From Dyadobacter diqingensis (lineage in GTDB: Bacteria; Bacteroidota; Bacteroidia; Cytophagales; Spirosomataceae): a stretch of 64,000 nucleotides of DNA. The translations under genes were made by a program, and so were the position numbers. The notes below the pieces were generated by a model. The model worked only from the letters and a program-made list of their open reading frames with translations, was not told the origin of the DNA and searched no databases. Positions 25,749 to 35,055 of the stretch are shown here, one piece after another (positions within the stretch are counted from its first letter, which is position 1; each line of letters starts with the position of its first letter). The stretch spans positions 434,001 through 498,000 of the forward strand of contig NZ_JAMXKF010000004.1 in assembly GCF_024220585.1 (NCBI RefSeq), in the 5' to 3' direction.

Positions 25749-27053
25749 TTACACGAACAAATTTAATACTAAAACGCCCAACAAACCCATTACTGATACA
25801 ATTGTTTCCATGACGGACCACGTCAGTAAGGTGTCCTTAATACTTAAATTGAAGTATTCTTTGAACAGCCAGAACCCGCCGTCGTTCAGGTGGGAAAACA
25901 TCAAACTTCCTGAACCGATGGATAATACGATAAGCTCAGGCGGGACAGGCGAATGGATGAGCAATGGTGAAAGTATGCCGACGGTGGTTAACCCGGCAAC
26001 CGTTGCGGAACCTACACAAACACGGATAACCGCCGCGATTCCCCAGCTTAAAATGATCGGTGAAATATCAATGCCTACCAGACTTTCTGCGATGTAAGTG
26101 CTGACGCCGCTGGCTGTCATGATTTCTTTAAAAACACCTGCGCCTGCAATGATCAAAAGGATAACAGACACGCCTTTGAAAGCTTCTTCCATAGATTTGC
26201 CAACGCCTTTCATATTCAGACCGCGCTGAATACCCAGGGCGTAGGCTGCAAAAAGAACCGAAACCAGCATACCGAAATACGGTTCGGCAAGTAACGCGAT
26301 CAGCTGATTGTCAGGATAAATTCTTTTCACTCCCGACATTGTGGTCAGCAGGAAAACAGGAAGCAAAGCAGTAGCGACGCTTATGCCCAAGCCTGGCAAT
26401 TCGGAAGTTGGACGGGGTTTAACATTAAAAAGATCTTCGTCAGGTTTCGGAGTAAATCTTTTTAAAGTACTGCCAAATATCGGGCCAGCCACTGCAATGG
26501 CCGGGATCGAAACAATTAATCCGTAAAATAGTGTTTTACCAAGATCTGCACTCAGCTGGCTGGCAATAGCAGCAGGCGAGGGGTGAGGTGGTAAATAACC
26601 GTGTGCCACGGACAGCGCAGAAAGCATGGGTATACCTATATATAATAATGGTAAACGCGCCGTCGCGCTAATCATAAATATTAAAGGAATAACGATGACA
26701 AAGCCGGCGTTATAAAAAAGAGGAATACCGATGACAAATCCAGCGAGCGCCATTCCCCATTGGATGTATTTCTGACCGAAAACGCCGATAAGCGCGTCGG
26801 TTATTCGCTGGGCGGCGCCACTGTCGGCGACGAGTTTTCCTAACATCGCGCCAAAACCTACGATGAGTACGAGGTCGCCCAAAGTGCCCCCAACACCTTT
26901 TTGAATTGCCTTACTGACTGTTGCAACATCAAGACCGCTGGCAAGTCCCAGTCCGATCGAGACCAGAAGGAAAGAAATGAAAGTATCAATTTTAAGCCAT
27001 GCGATCAGCAGGATCAGACACAAGATGGAAAGGAAAGTCAGTAATAACGGCAT
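25749..27053 (-). CDS. GntP-family transporter (gluconate:H+ symporter / DsdX-like)
   Basis: A 434-residue inner-membrane secondary transporter of the GntP family with about 12 hydrophobic segments. Typical blocks are SIGLGLASGLDVATVSKAIQKG near the N-terminus, the PHPSPAAIASQL re-entrant segment, and GSATVAGLTTVGILSPLL plus SGSLMFSHLNDGGFWLFKEYF near the C-terminus. Known members import gluconate, fructuronate-like acids or D-serine (DsdX). The neighbours here are a RidA protein, a D-serine-dehydratase/D-threonine-aldolase-family enzyme and a dipeptidase, with no gluconate kinase, so a D-hydroxy-amino acid is the better guess. It is the first gene of the minus-strand run. Confidence 0.92.
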   Translation of the reverse strand: MPLLLTFLSILCLILLIAWLKIDTFISFLLVSIGLGLASGLDVATVSKAIQKGVGGTLGDLVLIVGFGAMLGKLVADSGAAQRITDALIGVFGQKYIQWGMALAGFVIGIPLFYNAGFVIVIPLIFMISATARLPLLYIGIPMLSALSVAHGYLPPHPSPAAIASQLSADLGKTLFYGLIVSIPAIAVAGPIFGSTLKRFTPKPDEDLFNVKPRPTSELPGLGISVATALLPVFLLTTMSGVKRIYPDNQLIALLAEPYFGMLVSVLFAAYALGIQRGLNMKGVGKSMEEAFKGVSVILLIIAGAGVFKEIMTASGVSTYIAESLVGIDISPIILSWGIAAVIRVCVGSATVAGLTTVGILSPLLIHSPVPPELIVLSIGSGSLMFSHLNDGGFWLFKEYFNLSIKDTLLTWSVMETIVSVMGLLGVLVLNLFV

Positions 27054-27265
27054 AGAGAGAAATTTAGGAAATGAGGTTTTAAGGTTATAAGGAGGCAGAT
27101 GGGCAAATTTAACGATAGAACCGGATTTGTTTTAAAATTTCTTCAATCGCTAGTGTAAAAGGACACAGGATCACAAATGAAAAGAGATTAAAGTAAATAA
27201 ATTTACAAACAGTGACATTTTAACACTTTCCGATCCATTTTCTCTTAAAAAAAGTCGGACGAAAA

Positions 27266-27310
27266 CAGCCTGAAAGGCTGAAATACCTCAACCCATACCA
27301 CCGGTATGGG
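27266..27310. repeat. REP-like double palindrome
   Basis: CAGCCT-GAA-AGGCTG (27266-27280) is followed 11 bases later by CCCATACC-ACC-GGTATGGG (27292-27310), both perfect stems with 3-nt loops. Paired compact hairpins of this kind are typical of RAYT-associated REP sequences in Bacteroidota; only one copy is in this window, so the class is inferred. Confidence 0.5.
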
Positions 27311-27405
27311 AAAAAAAGAATATCTAAATTCCGCAGTATCACGGTGATAGAAAGTCTGTGCGTAATAAGGCTCCAAGAAGTTTGTTAGAATGCCTAAAAA
27401 TAGCG

Positions 27406-27421
27406 AAATTTGACTTTTTGG
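27406..27421 (+). promoter_or_regulatory. Copy 3 of the AAATnTGACTTTTTGG element, upstream of gyrA
   Basis: AAATTTGACTTTTTGG, with TAATAA starting 14 bases after GG, 85 bp before the gyrA ATG. Same spacing as the copies at 11399 and 12214. Probably part of the gyrA promoter. Confidence 0.5.
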
Positions 27422-27505
27422 TATTTACAGTATTGTAATAATCCAGTGAGTATTTGTATAAAATCAATCTCTCATTTTAAATTTTTGATTCTTTTCTAAT
27501 TGTTT

Positions 27506-30133
27506 ATGGCAGAATCTTCAGGTGAAAACATTATCCCCATTAATATTGAGGATGAAATGCGAGGAGCATACATCGATTACTCGATGTCAGTTATTATTTC
27601 CCGCGCTTTACCCGACGTTCGCGATGGTTTGAAACCGGTGCACAGACGCGTGTTGTATGGTATGTCTGATTTGGGTGTGAATTACAATAAGTCACACAAA
27701 AAATCAGCTCGTATAGTAGGGGAGGTTTTAGGTAAATATCACCCGCACGGTGATGCTTCGGTTTATAATACAATGGTGCGTATGGCTCAGCCATGGTCAC
27801 TGCGTTATATGCTTGTTGACGGACAAGGAAACTTTGGGTCTGTCGATGGTGACTCACCGGCCGCGATGCGTTATACAGAAGCAAGATTGAAACGTCTTGC
27901 AGATGAATTGTTAAATGATTTGGGTAAGGATACAGTTGATTTTCAGCCCAACTTTGATGATTCTTTGGAGGAGCCAACGGTTCTTCCTGCTAAATTTCCA
28001 AATTTACTTGTAAACGGGTCGTCAGGTATCGCCGTGGGTATGGCTACAAACATGGCACCACATAACTTATCAGAAGTTGTGGACGGTGTGATGGCTTATA
28101 TCGACAATAATGAAATTACGATTCCTGAGCTGATGCAGCATATCAAGGCACCGGATTTCCCGACGGGAGGTATTATTTACGGTTACCAGGGTGTGCGTGC
28201 TGCAATGGAAACGGGCCGTGGACGTATCATCGTTCGTGCAAAAGCTTCTTTTGACGTAACAAAAACAGGCCGCGAGCAGATTATTGTGACTGAGATTCCT
28301 TACATGACTAACAAAGCGGCCATGATCGAAGGAATTGCAGGTTTGATCAATAACAAAAAACTTGACGGTATTTCTGATATCCGTGATGAATCGGATAGAG
28401 ACGGGATGCGGATCGTTTTCGATTTGAAAAAAGATGCTATTCCCAATATCGTTCTTAACCACCTTTATAAGTACACGCCGCTTCAGTCATCTTTCAGTGT
28501 AAACAACGTGGCGCTTGTAAAAGGCCGCCCGGTGATGTTGAACCTGAAAGACCTTATCAAGCATTTCATTGACCACCGTATCATCGTGATTACGCGTCGT
28601 ACGGAATATGAATTACGTGAAGCTGAAAAGAGAGCGCATATCTTGCAGGGTTTAATTATTGCACTGGACAATCTTGATGCAGTGATTGCTTTGATCCGTA
28701 GCGCGCGTGATCCGGAAATCGCGAAAAACGGTTTGATGGAGAACTTTGCGTTGAGCGAAATTCAGGCCAAAGCGATTCTTGAACTTCGTCTTCAAAGATT
28801 GACAGGTCTTGAAAGAGACAAGATTGTTAAGGAGTTTGAAGAGATCATGCTGATCATTGCTGACTTGAAGGACATTCTTGCAAACGAGTACCGTAAGTTC
28901 GAAATAATCAAAACAGAACTTGGGGATATCAAAGATCGCTACGGTGACGAACGTCGTACGCAAATTGAATTTGCTGCGGAAGAATTCAGCGACGAAGATA
29001 TGATTCCGGATGAAGAAATGCTTATTACCATTTCTCATGAAGGATATATCAAACGTACACCTTTGGCGGAGTACCGGACACAAACAAGGGGTGGGGTAGG
29101 TTCCCGTGGTGTGAAAACCAAGGACGCTGACTTTACGGAACATTTGTTCTCGGCGACGATGCTTAACTATCTGCTCATCTTTACCGAATTTGGTAAATTG
29201 TTCTGGATGAAAGTGTATGAAGTGCCGGAAGGAAGCAAAACTTCGAAAGGAAGACCGATCCAGAACCTGATCAGTCTTGAAAACGGAGATTCGATCCGTT
29301 CGGTGATCAATGTTCGTACTTTGACAAATGAGGATTATATCAACAATAATTACCTCATTATGTGTACGGAGCAAGGAACAATTAAGAAAACTTTGCTGGA
29401 AGCATATTCCCGTCCACGTACAAATGGTATAATTGCAATCTCGATCAATGAAGGTGACCGTCTGCTGGATGTAGCTTTGACGAACGGGGACAACGATATC
29501 GTTATTGCATCAAGCGCCGGCCGTGCGGTTCGTTTCAACGAAAAAGGAGTGAGGCCAATGGGCAGAACGGCTGCCGGTGTTCGTGGTATCAACCTGAACG
29601 ATCCTGAGAACAAAGTGATCGGTATGGTTTGTATCAATCGTGAAGATGCGCAGCTGCTTGTTGTTTCGGAAAATGGATTTGGAAAGCGCTCAGCTATTGA
29701 TAGTTACCGTGTAACGAATCGTGGTGGTAAGGGTGTTTCGACCATGAATGCGACTGACAAAGTTGGTAAGCTGGTTGCAATCCGTGAAGTAACCGAACAG
29801 GATGATTTGATGATCATCACACGTAATGGTATCGCCATTCGTATGAGTGTTCTGGATATCCGTCAGGCCGGACGTAATACGCAGGGTGTTAAACTGATCC
29901 GTTTGAACAATTCAGATGAAATCACTTCGGTAACCCGTATCCTTAAAGATCCGGATGAAAAATTGGAGGAACTGGATGAAGACGGAAATGTAATCGTGAA
30001 TGAAGCAACTGATTCACTGATCATTAAAGCTGATGATGCAGAAGCTGTGGAAGATGAAATTGTAGATGCAATCGAAAGCGATGATGATGACGAGGAGGTT
30101 GAAAATGACGATTCTGAGACGCCAGAGGCATGA
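27506..30133 (+). CDS. gyrA: DNA gyrase subunit A
   Basis: A protein of about 875 residues, the breakage-reunion subunit of DNA gyrase (A2B2), which introduces negative supercoils using ATP hydrolysis by GyrB. The winged-helix/tower domain contains catalytic Y123 in AMRYTEARL, and the C-terminal half has the GyrA beta-pinwheel with the GyrA box GRGGVGS-like [11 protein letters not shown]. The quinolone-determining loop reads [15 protein letters not shown], so the positions equal to E. coli Ser83 and Asp87 are Ala84 and Asn88. The C-terminus ends in a long acidic tail ([17 protein letters not shown]). The ATG at 27506 is chosen over the TTG at 27500. gyrB is not in the window. Confidence 0.98.
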   Translation: MAESSGENIIPINIEDEMRGAYIDYSMSVIISRALPDVRDGLKPVHRRVLYGMSDLGVNYNKSHKKSARIVGEVLGKYHPHGDASVYNTMVRMAQPWSLRYMLVDGQGNFGSVDGDSPAAMRYTEARLKRLADELLNDLGKDTVDFQPNFDDSLEEPTVLPAKFPNLLVNGSSGIAVGMATNMAPHNLSEVVDGVMAYIDNNEITIPELMQHIKAPDFPTGGIIYGYQGVRAAMETGRGRIIVRAKASFDVTKTGREQIIVTEIPYMTNKAAMIEGIAGLINNKKLDGISDIRDESDRDGMRIVFDLKKDAIPNIVLNHLYKYTPLQSSFSVNNVALVKGRPVMLNLKDLIKHFIDHRIIVITRRTEYELREAEKRAHILQGLIIALDNLDAVIALIRSARDPEIAKNGLMENFALSEIQAKAILELRLQRLTGLERDKIVKEFEEIMLIIADLKDILANEYRKFEIIKTELGDIKDRYGDERRTQIEFAAEEFSDEDMIPDEEMLITISHEGYIKRTPLAEYRTQTRGGVGSRGVKTKDADFTEHLFSATMLNYLLIFTEFGKLFWMKVYEVPEGSKTSKGRPIQNLISLENGDSIRSVINVRTLTNEDYINNNYLIMCTEQGTIKKTLLEAYSRPRTNGIIAISINEGDRLLDVALTNGDNDIVIASSAGRAVRFNEKGVRPMGRTAAGVRGINLNDPENKVIGMVCINREDAQLLVVSENGFGKRSAIDSYRVTNRGGKGVSTMNATDKVGKLVAIREVTEQDDLMIITRNGIAIRMSVLDIRQAGRNTQGVKLIRLNNSDEITSVTRILKDPDEKLEELDEDGNVIVNEATDSLIIKADDAEAVEDEIVDAIESDDDDEEVENDDSETPEA

Positions 30134-30203
30134 TTTTTGTAATAATTAGCTTAATTATTAATATTTGTATTTTGAAATTATCATTCACAACCAATTGAGA
30201 TCT

Positions 30204-31643
30204 ATGAAAAAAATGTTTTTTGTTTCTGCACTTGGCCTTCTTAGCTTTTCTGCTTACTCGCAGGATGCTGTGAACAAGGCAATGGTAGATCAGCTCCGCA
30301 AGGATAAAGAGAAAAGCGATAAAGGTTTACAAGATGCTAAGGCAAGTGCGAAGGCAAGTTTCTGGATGGATCGTGCAAAGACATATTCGGATATTGCTGC
30401 CCAGGGATCTGAAATAGATTCAAGTGCTGCGAAAACTGCCTATGAAGCATATAAAAAAGTAGTAGAACTTGAACCGACTAAAAAAGGTAAAGACGCTCAG
30501 AAATTTTTGAGTGGTGAAGATGTTACTTTATTCAACGCATTTGTAAAACAGGGTGCTGAAAAATATCAGGGTAAAAATCTTGGCGGTGCTTTGGAGATGT
30601 TCCAGTTAGCTCAGGAAATCAATAAGAAAGATACACTTGCAAGTTTGTACGGTGGTATTGCTGCTCAGCAAATCGATAAGAAAGACGAAGCAAAAGCTCA
30701 GTTTGAAAAGTATGCAGAAAACGGTGGGAAAGACCCAAGCGTATTCTACGGACTTGCACAATTGTACCGCGCTGAAAATAACTTCGATAAAGCGGTTGCA
30801 ACTTTGAATAAAGGTTTGGAGCGTTCTCCAAATAACAAAGATTTGAAATCGGAGGTTGTTAACATTTTATTGGCATCTGGTAAAGAAGATCAGGCGATTA
30901 CTGAGTTGACTAACCTTACGAAATCTGATCCGACAAATGTTCAGAACATTGTTAACCTTGGTATTCTTTATGATAACATGAACACCAAATTGGGTGGGAA
31001 GATCAAAGAAGTTCAGGGTAAATTAGGATCGGGAACAACGAAGGCTGGCGAGCTGGGCAAAAAACTTGAAGCTGAAAAAGGTAAGATTGAGATCTACGAT
31101 GGTGAAACAAAACGTATCTCTGGTCTTTTGAAGAAAGCTCCAAAAAATGCTGCGGACTTGAAGCGCCAATTAACTGAAACGGCTGCTAAGAAAAAAGAGG
31201 CTACTGACGCTGTTGCTTCAATTCAGGCTGAAATCAAAGCTGCCGAAGATGCTGCAAAAGGAAACGATAATGCTGCATTGGAAAAAGAACTTGCAGACTT
31301 GAAAGCGAAAAAGGCAACTGCAAACACAGAAGCGATCAGTGCCTACAAGAAAGTTTTGGAACTTGACGCTGCAAACTACGATGCTTTGTATAACCTTGGG
31401 GTTTTCTATTTCAACGAAGCTGTTGAATTGAAACGTGAAGTTGACAACATGAGCATGACAGATTACCAGGCTCGCGGTAAAGAAGTTGAAGGACGTGTAT
31501 GCGGTCGTTTCAAAAAGGCTAAGCCATTCTTCGAAAAAGCTATCCAGGTAAAAGACGAAGCTGATGCTAAGGAAAACCTTGCAACAGTAAATAACGTTCT
31601 TGAACAATTCTCTGGAAAAGGAGTTACTTGTGTAGAAGAATAA
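30204..31643 (+). CDS. Secreted TPR and coiled-coil protein
   Basis: About 479 residues with a signal peptide (ATG at 30204, cleavage after SAYSQ). The N-terminal half has several tetratricopeptide-like helical pairs (for example GALEMFQLAQEINKKDTLAS, PSVFYGLAQLYRAENNFDKAVATLNKGLE, DPTNVQNIVNLGILYDNMN). A Lys/Glu/Ala-rich coiled coil (about residues 265-375) is followed by one more TPR (AISAYKKVLELDAANYDALYNLGVFYFNEAVEL). TPR proteins act as periplasmic scaffolds; no enzyme domain is seen. It starts 70 bp after gyrA, possibly on a shared transcript, and ends at a strong terminator. Only two cysteines are present, both near the C-terminus (GRVCGRF and GVTCVEE). Confidence 0.85.
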   Translation: MKKMFFVSALGLLSFSAYSQDAVNKAMVDQLRKDKEKSDKGLQDAKASAKASFWMDRAKTYSDIAAQGSEIDSSAAKTAYEAYKKVVELEPTKKGKDAQKFLSGEDVTLFNAFVKQGAEKYQGKNLGGALEMFQLAQEINKKDTLASLYGGIAAQQIDKKDEAKAQFEKYAENGGKDPSVFYGLAQLYRAENNFDKAVATLNKGLERSPNNKDLKSEVVNILLASGKEDQAITELTNLTKSDPTNVQNIVNLGILYDNMNTKLGGKIKEVQGKLGSGTTKAGELGKKLEAEKGKIEIYDGETKRISGLLKKAPKNAADLKRQLTETAAKKKEATDAVASIQAEIKAAEDAAKGNDNAALEKELADLKAKKATANTEAISAYKKVLELDAANYDALYNLGVFYFNEAVELKREVDNMSMTDYQARGKEVEGRVCGRFKKAKPFFEKAIQVKDEADAKENLATVNNVLEQFSGKGVTCVEE

Positions 31644-31670
31644 GAAGTTAATAAAGAAATACAATAAATG

Positions 31671-31703
31671 AAAGAAGATACCTGTATAGGTATCTTCTTT
31701 TTT
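31671..31703 (+). terminator. Intrinsic terminator after the TPR gene
   Basis: AAAGAAGATACC and GGTATCTTCTTT form a 12-bp perfect stem with a TGTATA loop, followed by a T-run. Confidence 0.93.
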
Positions 31704-32021
31704 GTGAGAATATCTATTTAACATAATATAAATTATACAACAAATGGGTATGAGAAAATCAGTGCGACATTTGTCTGTACTGGTCATCTGGCCGGGTTGA
31801 ATTGTTTGTTTAAACCTCGTGCGGTATGAATATCTAAATTTGGTGTTTAATATATTCAGTTTCATGTATTTAGATCAATATTTTAATGTTCAATATCTGA
31901 CGGGTTTAATTCCAATATTGAATTGATATTAGGATTTTACTAGAAAAATATAGCAATTATCGCTGCGAAGTTGATTTGCCAGTGTAATGATTCGCGAAAT
32001 TGATCATCCGAAGCTCAGATA

Positions 32022-32055
32022 TTTGTGATTTACTAGCTGAATCGTAGTATGTTTG
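32022..32055 (+). promoter_or_regulatory. Promoter of metal-efflux operon 2
   Basis: TTTG at 32022-32025 and TATGTTTG at 32048-32055 match the Bacteroidota -33 (TTTG) and -7 (TAnnTTTG) elements with a 22-bp spacer. The response-regulator ATG is 23 bp downstream, giving a very short leader. Confidence 0.6.
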
Positions 32056-32077
32056 TAAAAGTTACAAATACGCGTTT

Positions 32078-32764
32078 ATGAATATCCTGATCATCGAAGA
32101 TGAAGAAAGATTGGCGGTCCTTGTCAGACAGGGATTGGAAGAAAATGGCTACACGGCTACCCTTGCGTTCGATGGTTTGACCGGGAAATATCTTGCACTT
32201 GAAAATGACTATGATCTGATCATCATGGACATTATTTTACCGGGTGTCAATGGAATAGATTTGTGTAAGGAGGTTCGTGCGGTGAAACCGGATATTCCCA
32301 TTTTAATGCTTACAGCCCTGGGGACTACCAACGATAAAGTGGAAGCTTTCGACGCCGGTGCTGATGATTATCTGGTCAAGCCATTTGATTTTAGAGAATT
32401 ACATGTCCGGTTGCGCGCGCTAACGAAACGTAGCGGGCACACAGCGAAACGTGAAGATTATATTCTGAAATATGCAGATCTGGAATTGAATGATCAGACG
32501 AAAATTGTAAAACGCTCGGGTATTGAAATCGTTCTGACGCCAAAGGAATTCAAGCTGCTCGAATACATGATGCAGAATAAGGAACGTGTTTTGTCAAGAA
32601 CCGAAATTGCCGACAAGGTATGGGATACGCATTTTGACACAGGAACCAACTTTATTGATGTGTATATCAATTATTTGCGAAAGAAAGTTGACAAGAACTT
32701 TGATCCAAAACTGATTCATACCAAGGCCGGGATGGGTTTTATTTTAAGAAATGAAGGATTGTAG
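32078..32764 (+). CDS. OmpR/PhoB-family response regulator of metal-efflux operon 2
   Basis: A 228-residue two-domain regulator: receiver with IIEDEE acidic pocket, phospho-acceptor D51 in LIIMDIILPGVNG and the switch Lys in YLVKPFDFRE; winged helix with VLTPKEFKLLEYMMQNKERVLSRTEIADKVW, FIDVYINYLRKKVD and the closing HTKAGMGFIL hairpin. It closely resembles the regulator at 22123-22803, so the two metal systems have paralogous controls. The nitrilase gene begins 16 bp later and the partner kinase follows that, which separates the usual regulator-kinase pair. Confidence 0.95.
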   Translation: MNILIIEDEERLAVLVRQGLEENGYTATLAFDGLTGKYLALENDYDLIIMDIILPGVNGIDLCKEVRAVKPDIPILMLTALGTTNDKVEAFDAGADDYLVKPFDFRELHVRLRALTKRSGHTAKREDYILKYADLELNDQTKIVKRSGIEIVLTPKEFKLLEYMMQNKERVLSRTEIADKVWDTHFDTGTNFIDVYINYLRKKVDKNFDPKLIHTKAGMGFILRNEGL

Positions 32765-32780
32765 AAATTAAAAATTTGCC

Positions 32781-33521
32781 ATGATCATTGCCGCAGCACA
32801 GACAATTCCTAAAAGAAATGACATTGCCGGAAATCTTGATGACCATATTCGGCTGGTTACTATGGCGGCAGATCATGGTGCCAGGCTTATAGTTTTTCCC
32901 GAAATGTCACTTACGGGATATGAACGTGAGCTAGGAAAATCGCTTGCCTTTTTCCCGCATGATAAGCGTCTGGAACCACTTAGGGCTCTGTCTAATGCCG
33001 TAGACATTGTTATTTTGGCCGGAGCCCCTATCCTGCTTGTCACTGGTTTACACATTGGTATGTTTGTAATCCGTCCCGGTTTTCCGGATATGATATACAC
33101 CAAACAGTTTCTTCATGACGGCGAAGAAAGCTATTTTGTCCCCGGTGCAAAGGATGATCTTCAATTTGAACTTGACGGTGAAATTGTTTCGCTGGCCATA
33201 TGTGCGGATATAACAAATCCCATACACCCGGCACGCGCCGCCGAATTGAAAACCAGTCTCTATATCGCCAGTATTTTCTATACGCCCAATGGTATCGGTC
33301 AAGGCCTTAATGATCTTCAATCGTATGCTAAAAATCTATCCATGAGTGTTTTGATGTCTAATTTTGGAGGTCCTTCATACGGCTTTGAAGCGGCTGGTGA
33401 AAGCTCTTTCTGGACAAATAATGGCGAACTTGCAGGACATACGGATGGTGACGGAGAAGGATTACTACTCATGAAAAAATTGAATAATACCTGGAAATCT
33501 GAAATATTGAAAGTTAGCTGA
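32781..33521 (+). CDS. Carbon-nitrogen hydrolase (nitrilase superfamily)
   Basis: A 246-residue cytoplasmic amidase of the nitrilase superfamily. The catalytic triad is intact: E41 (VFPEMSLTGYE), K108 (YTKQFLHDGEE) and C141 (LAICADITNP). The substrate is unknown; family members hydrolyse omega-amides, carbamoyl groups or nitriles. Its position is unusual: 16 bp after the response regulator and 3 bp before its kinase, so it is embedded in the regulatory half of a metal-efflux operon. No signal peptide. It could be a passenger gene, or take part in making or breaking a metal-binding small molecule; nothing in the sequence decides this. Confidence 0.92.
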   Translation: MIIAAAQTIPKRNDIAGNLDDHIRLVTMAADHGARLIVFPEMSLTGYERELGKSLAFFPHDKRLEPLRALSNAVDIVILAGAPILLVTGLHIGMFVIRPGFPDMIYTKQFLHDGEESYFVPGAKDDLQFELDGEIVSLAICADITNPIHPARAAELKTSLYIASIFYTPNGIGQGLNDLQSYAKNLSMSVLMSNFGGPSYGFEAAGESSFWTNNGELAGHTDGDGEGLLLMKKLNNTWKSEILKVS

Positions 33522-33524
33522 GTT

Positions 33525-34892
33525 ATGAAAATCCGGAGTAAATTAAGTATTCTTTTCACGGTACTGACCGCAACTATACTTTTAGTTTTTGCGGCGCTGG
33601 TGTATTATTCTGCATATCAAAGTAGAGAAACTGAATTCTTTAAAAGGCTGCATCAGGAGACAATCACGAAGGCTAAACTATTTTTTGAAGCAAAAGTAGA
33701 CGCGCATACCCTTCAGACTATCTATAAGAATAACCGTGAAACGCTTAGTGAAGTGCAGGTGGCTATTTATGATACTTCCTTCAATTTGCTTTATCATGAT
33801 GCCGCCGACATTGACGAAGTAAAGGAAACGGAGCAGATGATTAACCGGATCAGGACAAAAAAATACATACGTTTTTATCAGAAAGACTGGCAGGTTGTCG
33901 GGCTGCTGTTTCCATATCAGGGCAAAAATTATGTTTTGACGGCGTCGGCCTATGATGAATATGGTTATAGCAAATTACGACATCTCAGCGAAACCATCTG
34001 GCTTGTCTTTTTCTGTTCGATTGTGCTGATTTATGCGGCGGGTCGTTTTTTCTCAAAAAAAGCTTTGTTGCCGGTAACAGAAATTGTTGGGAAGGTGAAG
34101 AGTATCACAGCCTCTAATTTGGATCTGCGATTGGGCCATGCGGAAGGAAAGGATGAACTGGCCGAGCTCGCCGCGACGTTTAATGAGATGCTGGACAGGC
34201 TGGAAAACTCATTTGATGCACAGAAACAATTTGTGTCGAACATATCACACGAGGTGAGGACGCCGCTTGCTGTACTGATTACTGAGCTTGAATTGTCGAC
34301 GTATAAGGAGCGTAGTGTAGCTGAATATAAGAAAGTTATCTCCAATACGCTGATCGACGCGCACCGCTTATCCAAACTTTCAGACAGTCTGCTTGACTTT
34401 GCCAAGGCAAGTTATGACCCGTCGGAGATAGGGTTTAAAGAGGTGAGGATAGACGAAATTCTTTTGGATGCGAGACAGAAGGTGCAGAAGGAGCATCCGG
34501 ATTATCTGATCGATATACATTATGAAAATGAGTTTGATACCGATGAAGAGATATCGGTCATAGGGAATGAGTATCTGCTGAATGTGGCGTTTGCCAATCT
34601 GCTGGAGAACGGAGGGAAGTTTTCGAAGGAGCCGGTGATGACGATTAAAATCAGTTTTAAAAATGAAAAATTAATTTTGAATTTCTGTGATCGTGGAATA
34701 GGTATATCTAAAGAAGATTTAAAATTAATTTTTACTCCCTTCTTCAGGGGAAATAATAAAAAATTTGCCGAGGGAAACGGCGTTGGCCTCTCCCTCACTC
34801 AGAAAATTATCTCACTTCATAAGGGCTCCATTTCCGTTGAATCTGAAATTGATAAGGGCACTGTTTTTACGGTAGTACTCCCCCATTTATAA
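33525..34892 (+). CDS. Sensor histidine kinase of metal-efflux operon 2
   Basis: A 455-residue membrane kinase with TM segments near residues 8-29 and 157-174 around a periplasmic sensor, then HAMP, HisKA with H242 (FVSNISHEVRTPLAVLITELE), and HATPase with N box NLLENGGKFS, G1 DRGIGIS and G2 GNGVGLSLTQKI. The N box has GG where most kinases have AA or AV; this should not abolish nucleotide binding. It starts 3 bp after the nitrilase stop. By position it pairs with the response regulator at 32078 and controls the efflux genes that follow. Confidence 0.94.
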   Translation: MKIRSKLSILFTVLTATILLVFAALVYYSAYQSRETEFFKRLHQETITKAKLFFEAKVDAHTLQTIYKNNRETLSEVQVAIYDTSFNLLYHDAADIDEVKETEQMINRIRTKKYIRFYQKDWQVVGLLFPYQGKNYVLTASAYDEYGYSKLRHLSETIWLVFFCSIVLIYAAGRFFSKKALLPVTEIVGKVKSITASNLDLRLGHAEGKDELAELAATFNEMLDRLENSFDAQKQFVSNISHEVRTPLAVLITELELSTYKERSVAEYKKVISNTLIDAHRLSKLSDSLLDFAKASYDPSEIGFKEVRIDEILLDARQKVQKEHPDYLIDIHYENEFDTDEEISVIGNEYLLNVAFANLLENGGKFSKEPVMTIKISFKNEKLILNFCDRGIGISKEDLKLIFTPFFRGNNKKFAEGNGVGLSLTQKIISLHKGSISVESEIDKGTVFTVVLPHL

Positions 34893-34914
34893 AAGTATAT
34901 AGACCACCGGAATT

Positions 34915-34944
34915 TCCTGGAAGTACTCCCCTACGCTTCCAGGA
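34915..34944 (+). terminator. Hairpin between kinase and efflux genes
   Basis: TCCTGGAAG and CTTCCAGGA form a perfect 9-bp stem with a 12-nt loop, 22 bp after the kinase stop. The T-run after it is poor, so it may be a weak terminator or attenuator separating the regulatory from the efflux genes. Confidence 0.4.
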
Positions 34945-35055
34945 CGGTTTATTACGCTCTAATGTTTTTCTAATAATTTTCTATAAGGTCTCTAACGGTA
35001 CTTGTTACATAGTAAATGCACTTTTGCTATCATATTAGCAACTAATAAGAAGGCA

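Larger units (their letters stand above)
27054..27505. other. Divergent intergenic region between gntP-like gene and gyrA
   Basis: No coding sequence. It carries a pair of compact palindromes at 27266-27280 and 27292-27310 plus a small dyad TATCAC-G-GTGATA near 27338, together resembling a REP-type element. The AAATnTGACTTTTTGG element lies at 27406, 85 bp before the gyrA start codon. Confidence 0.6.
31644..32077. other. Intergenic region ahead of metal-efflux operon 2
   Basis: Apart from the terminator at 31671 and the promoter at 32022-32055 I see no feature; it is AT-rich and without a convincing reading frame on either strand. Confidence 0.6.
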
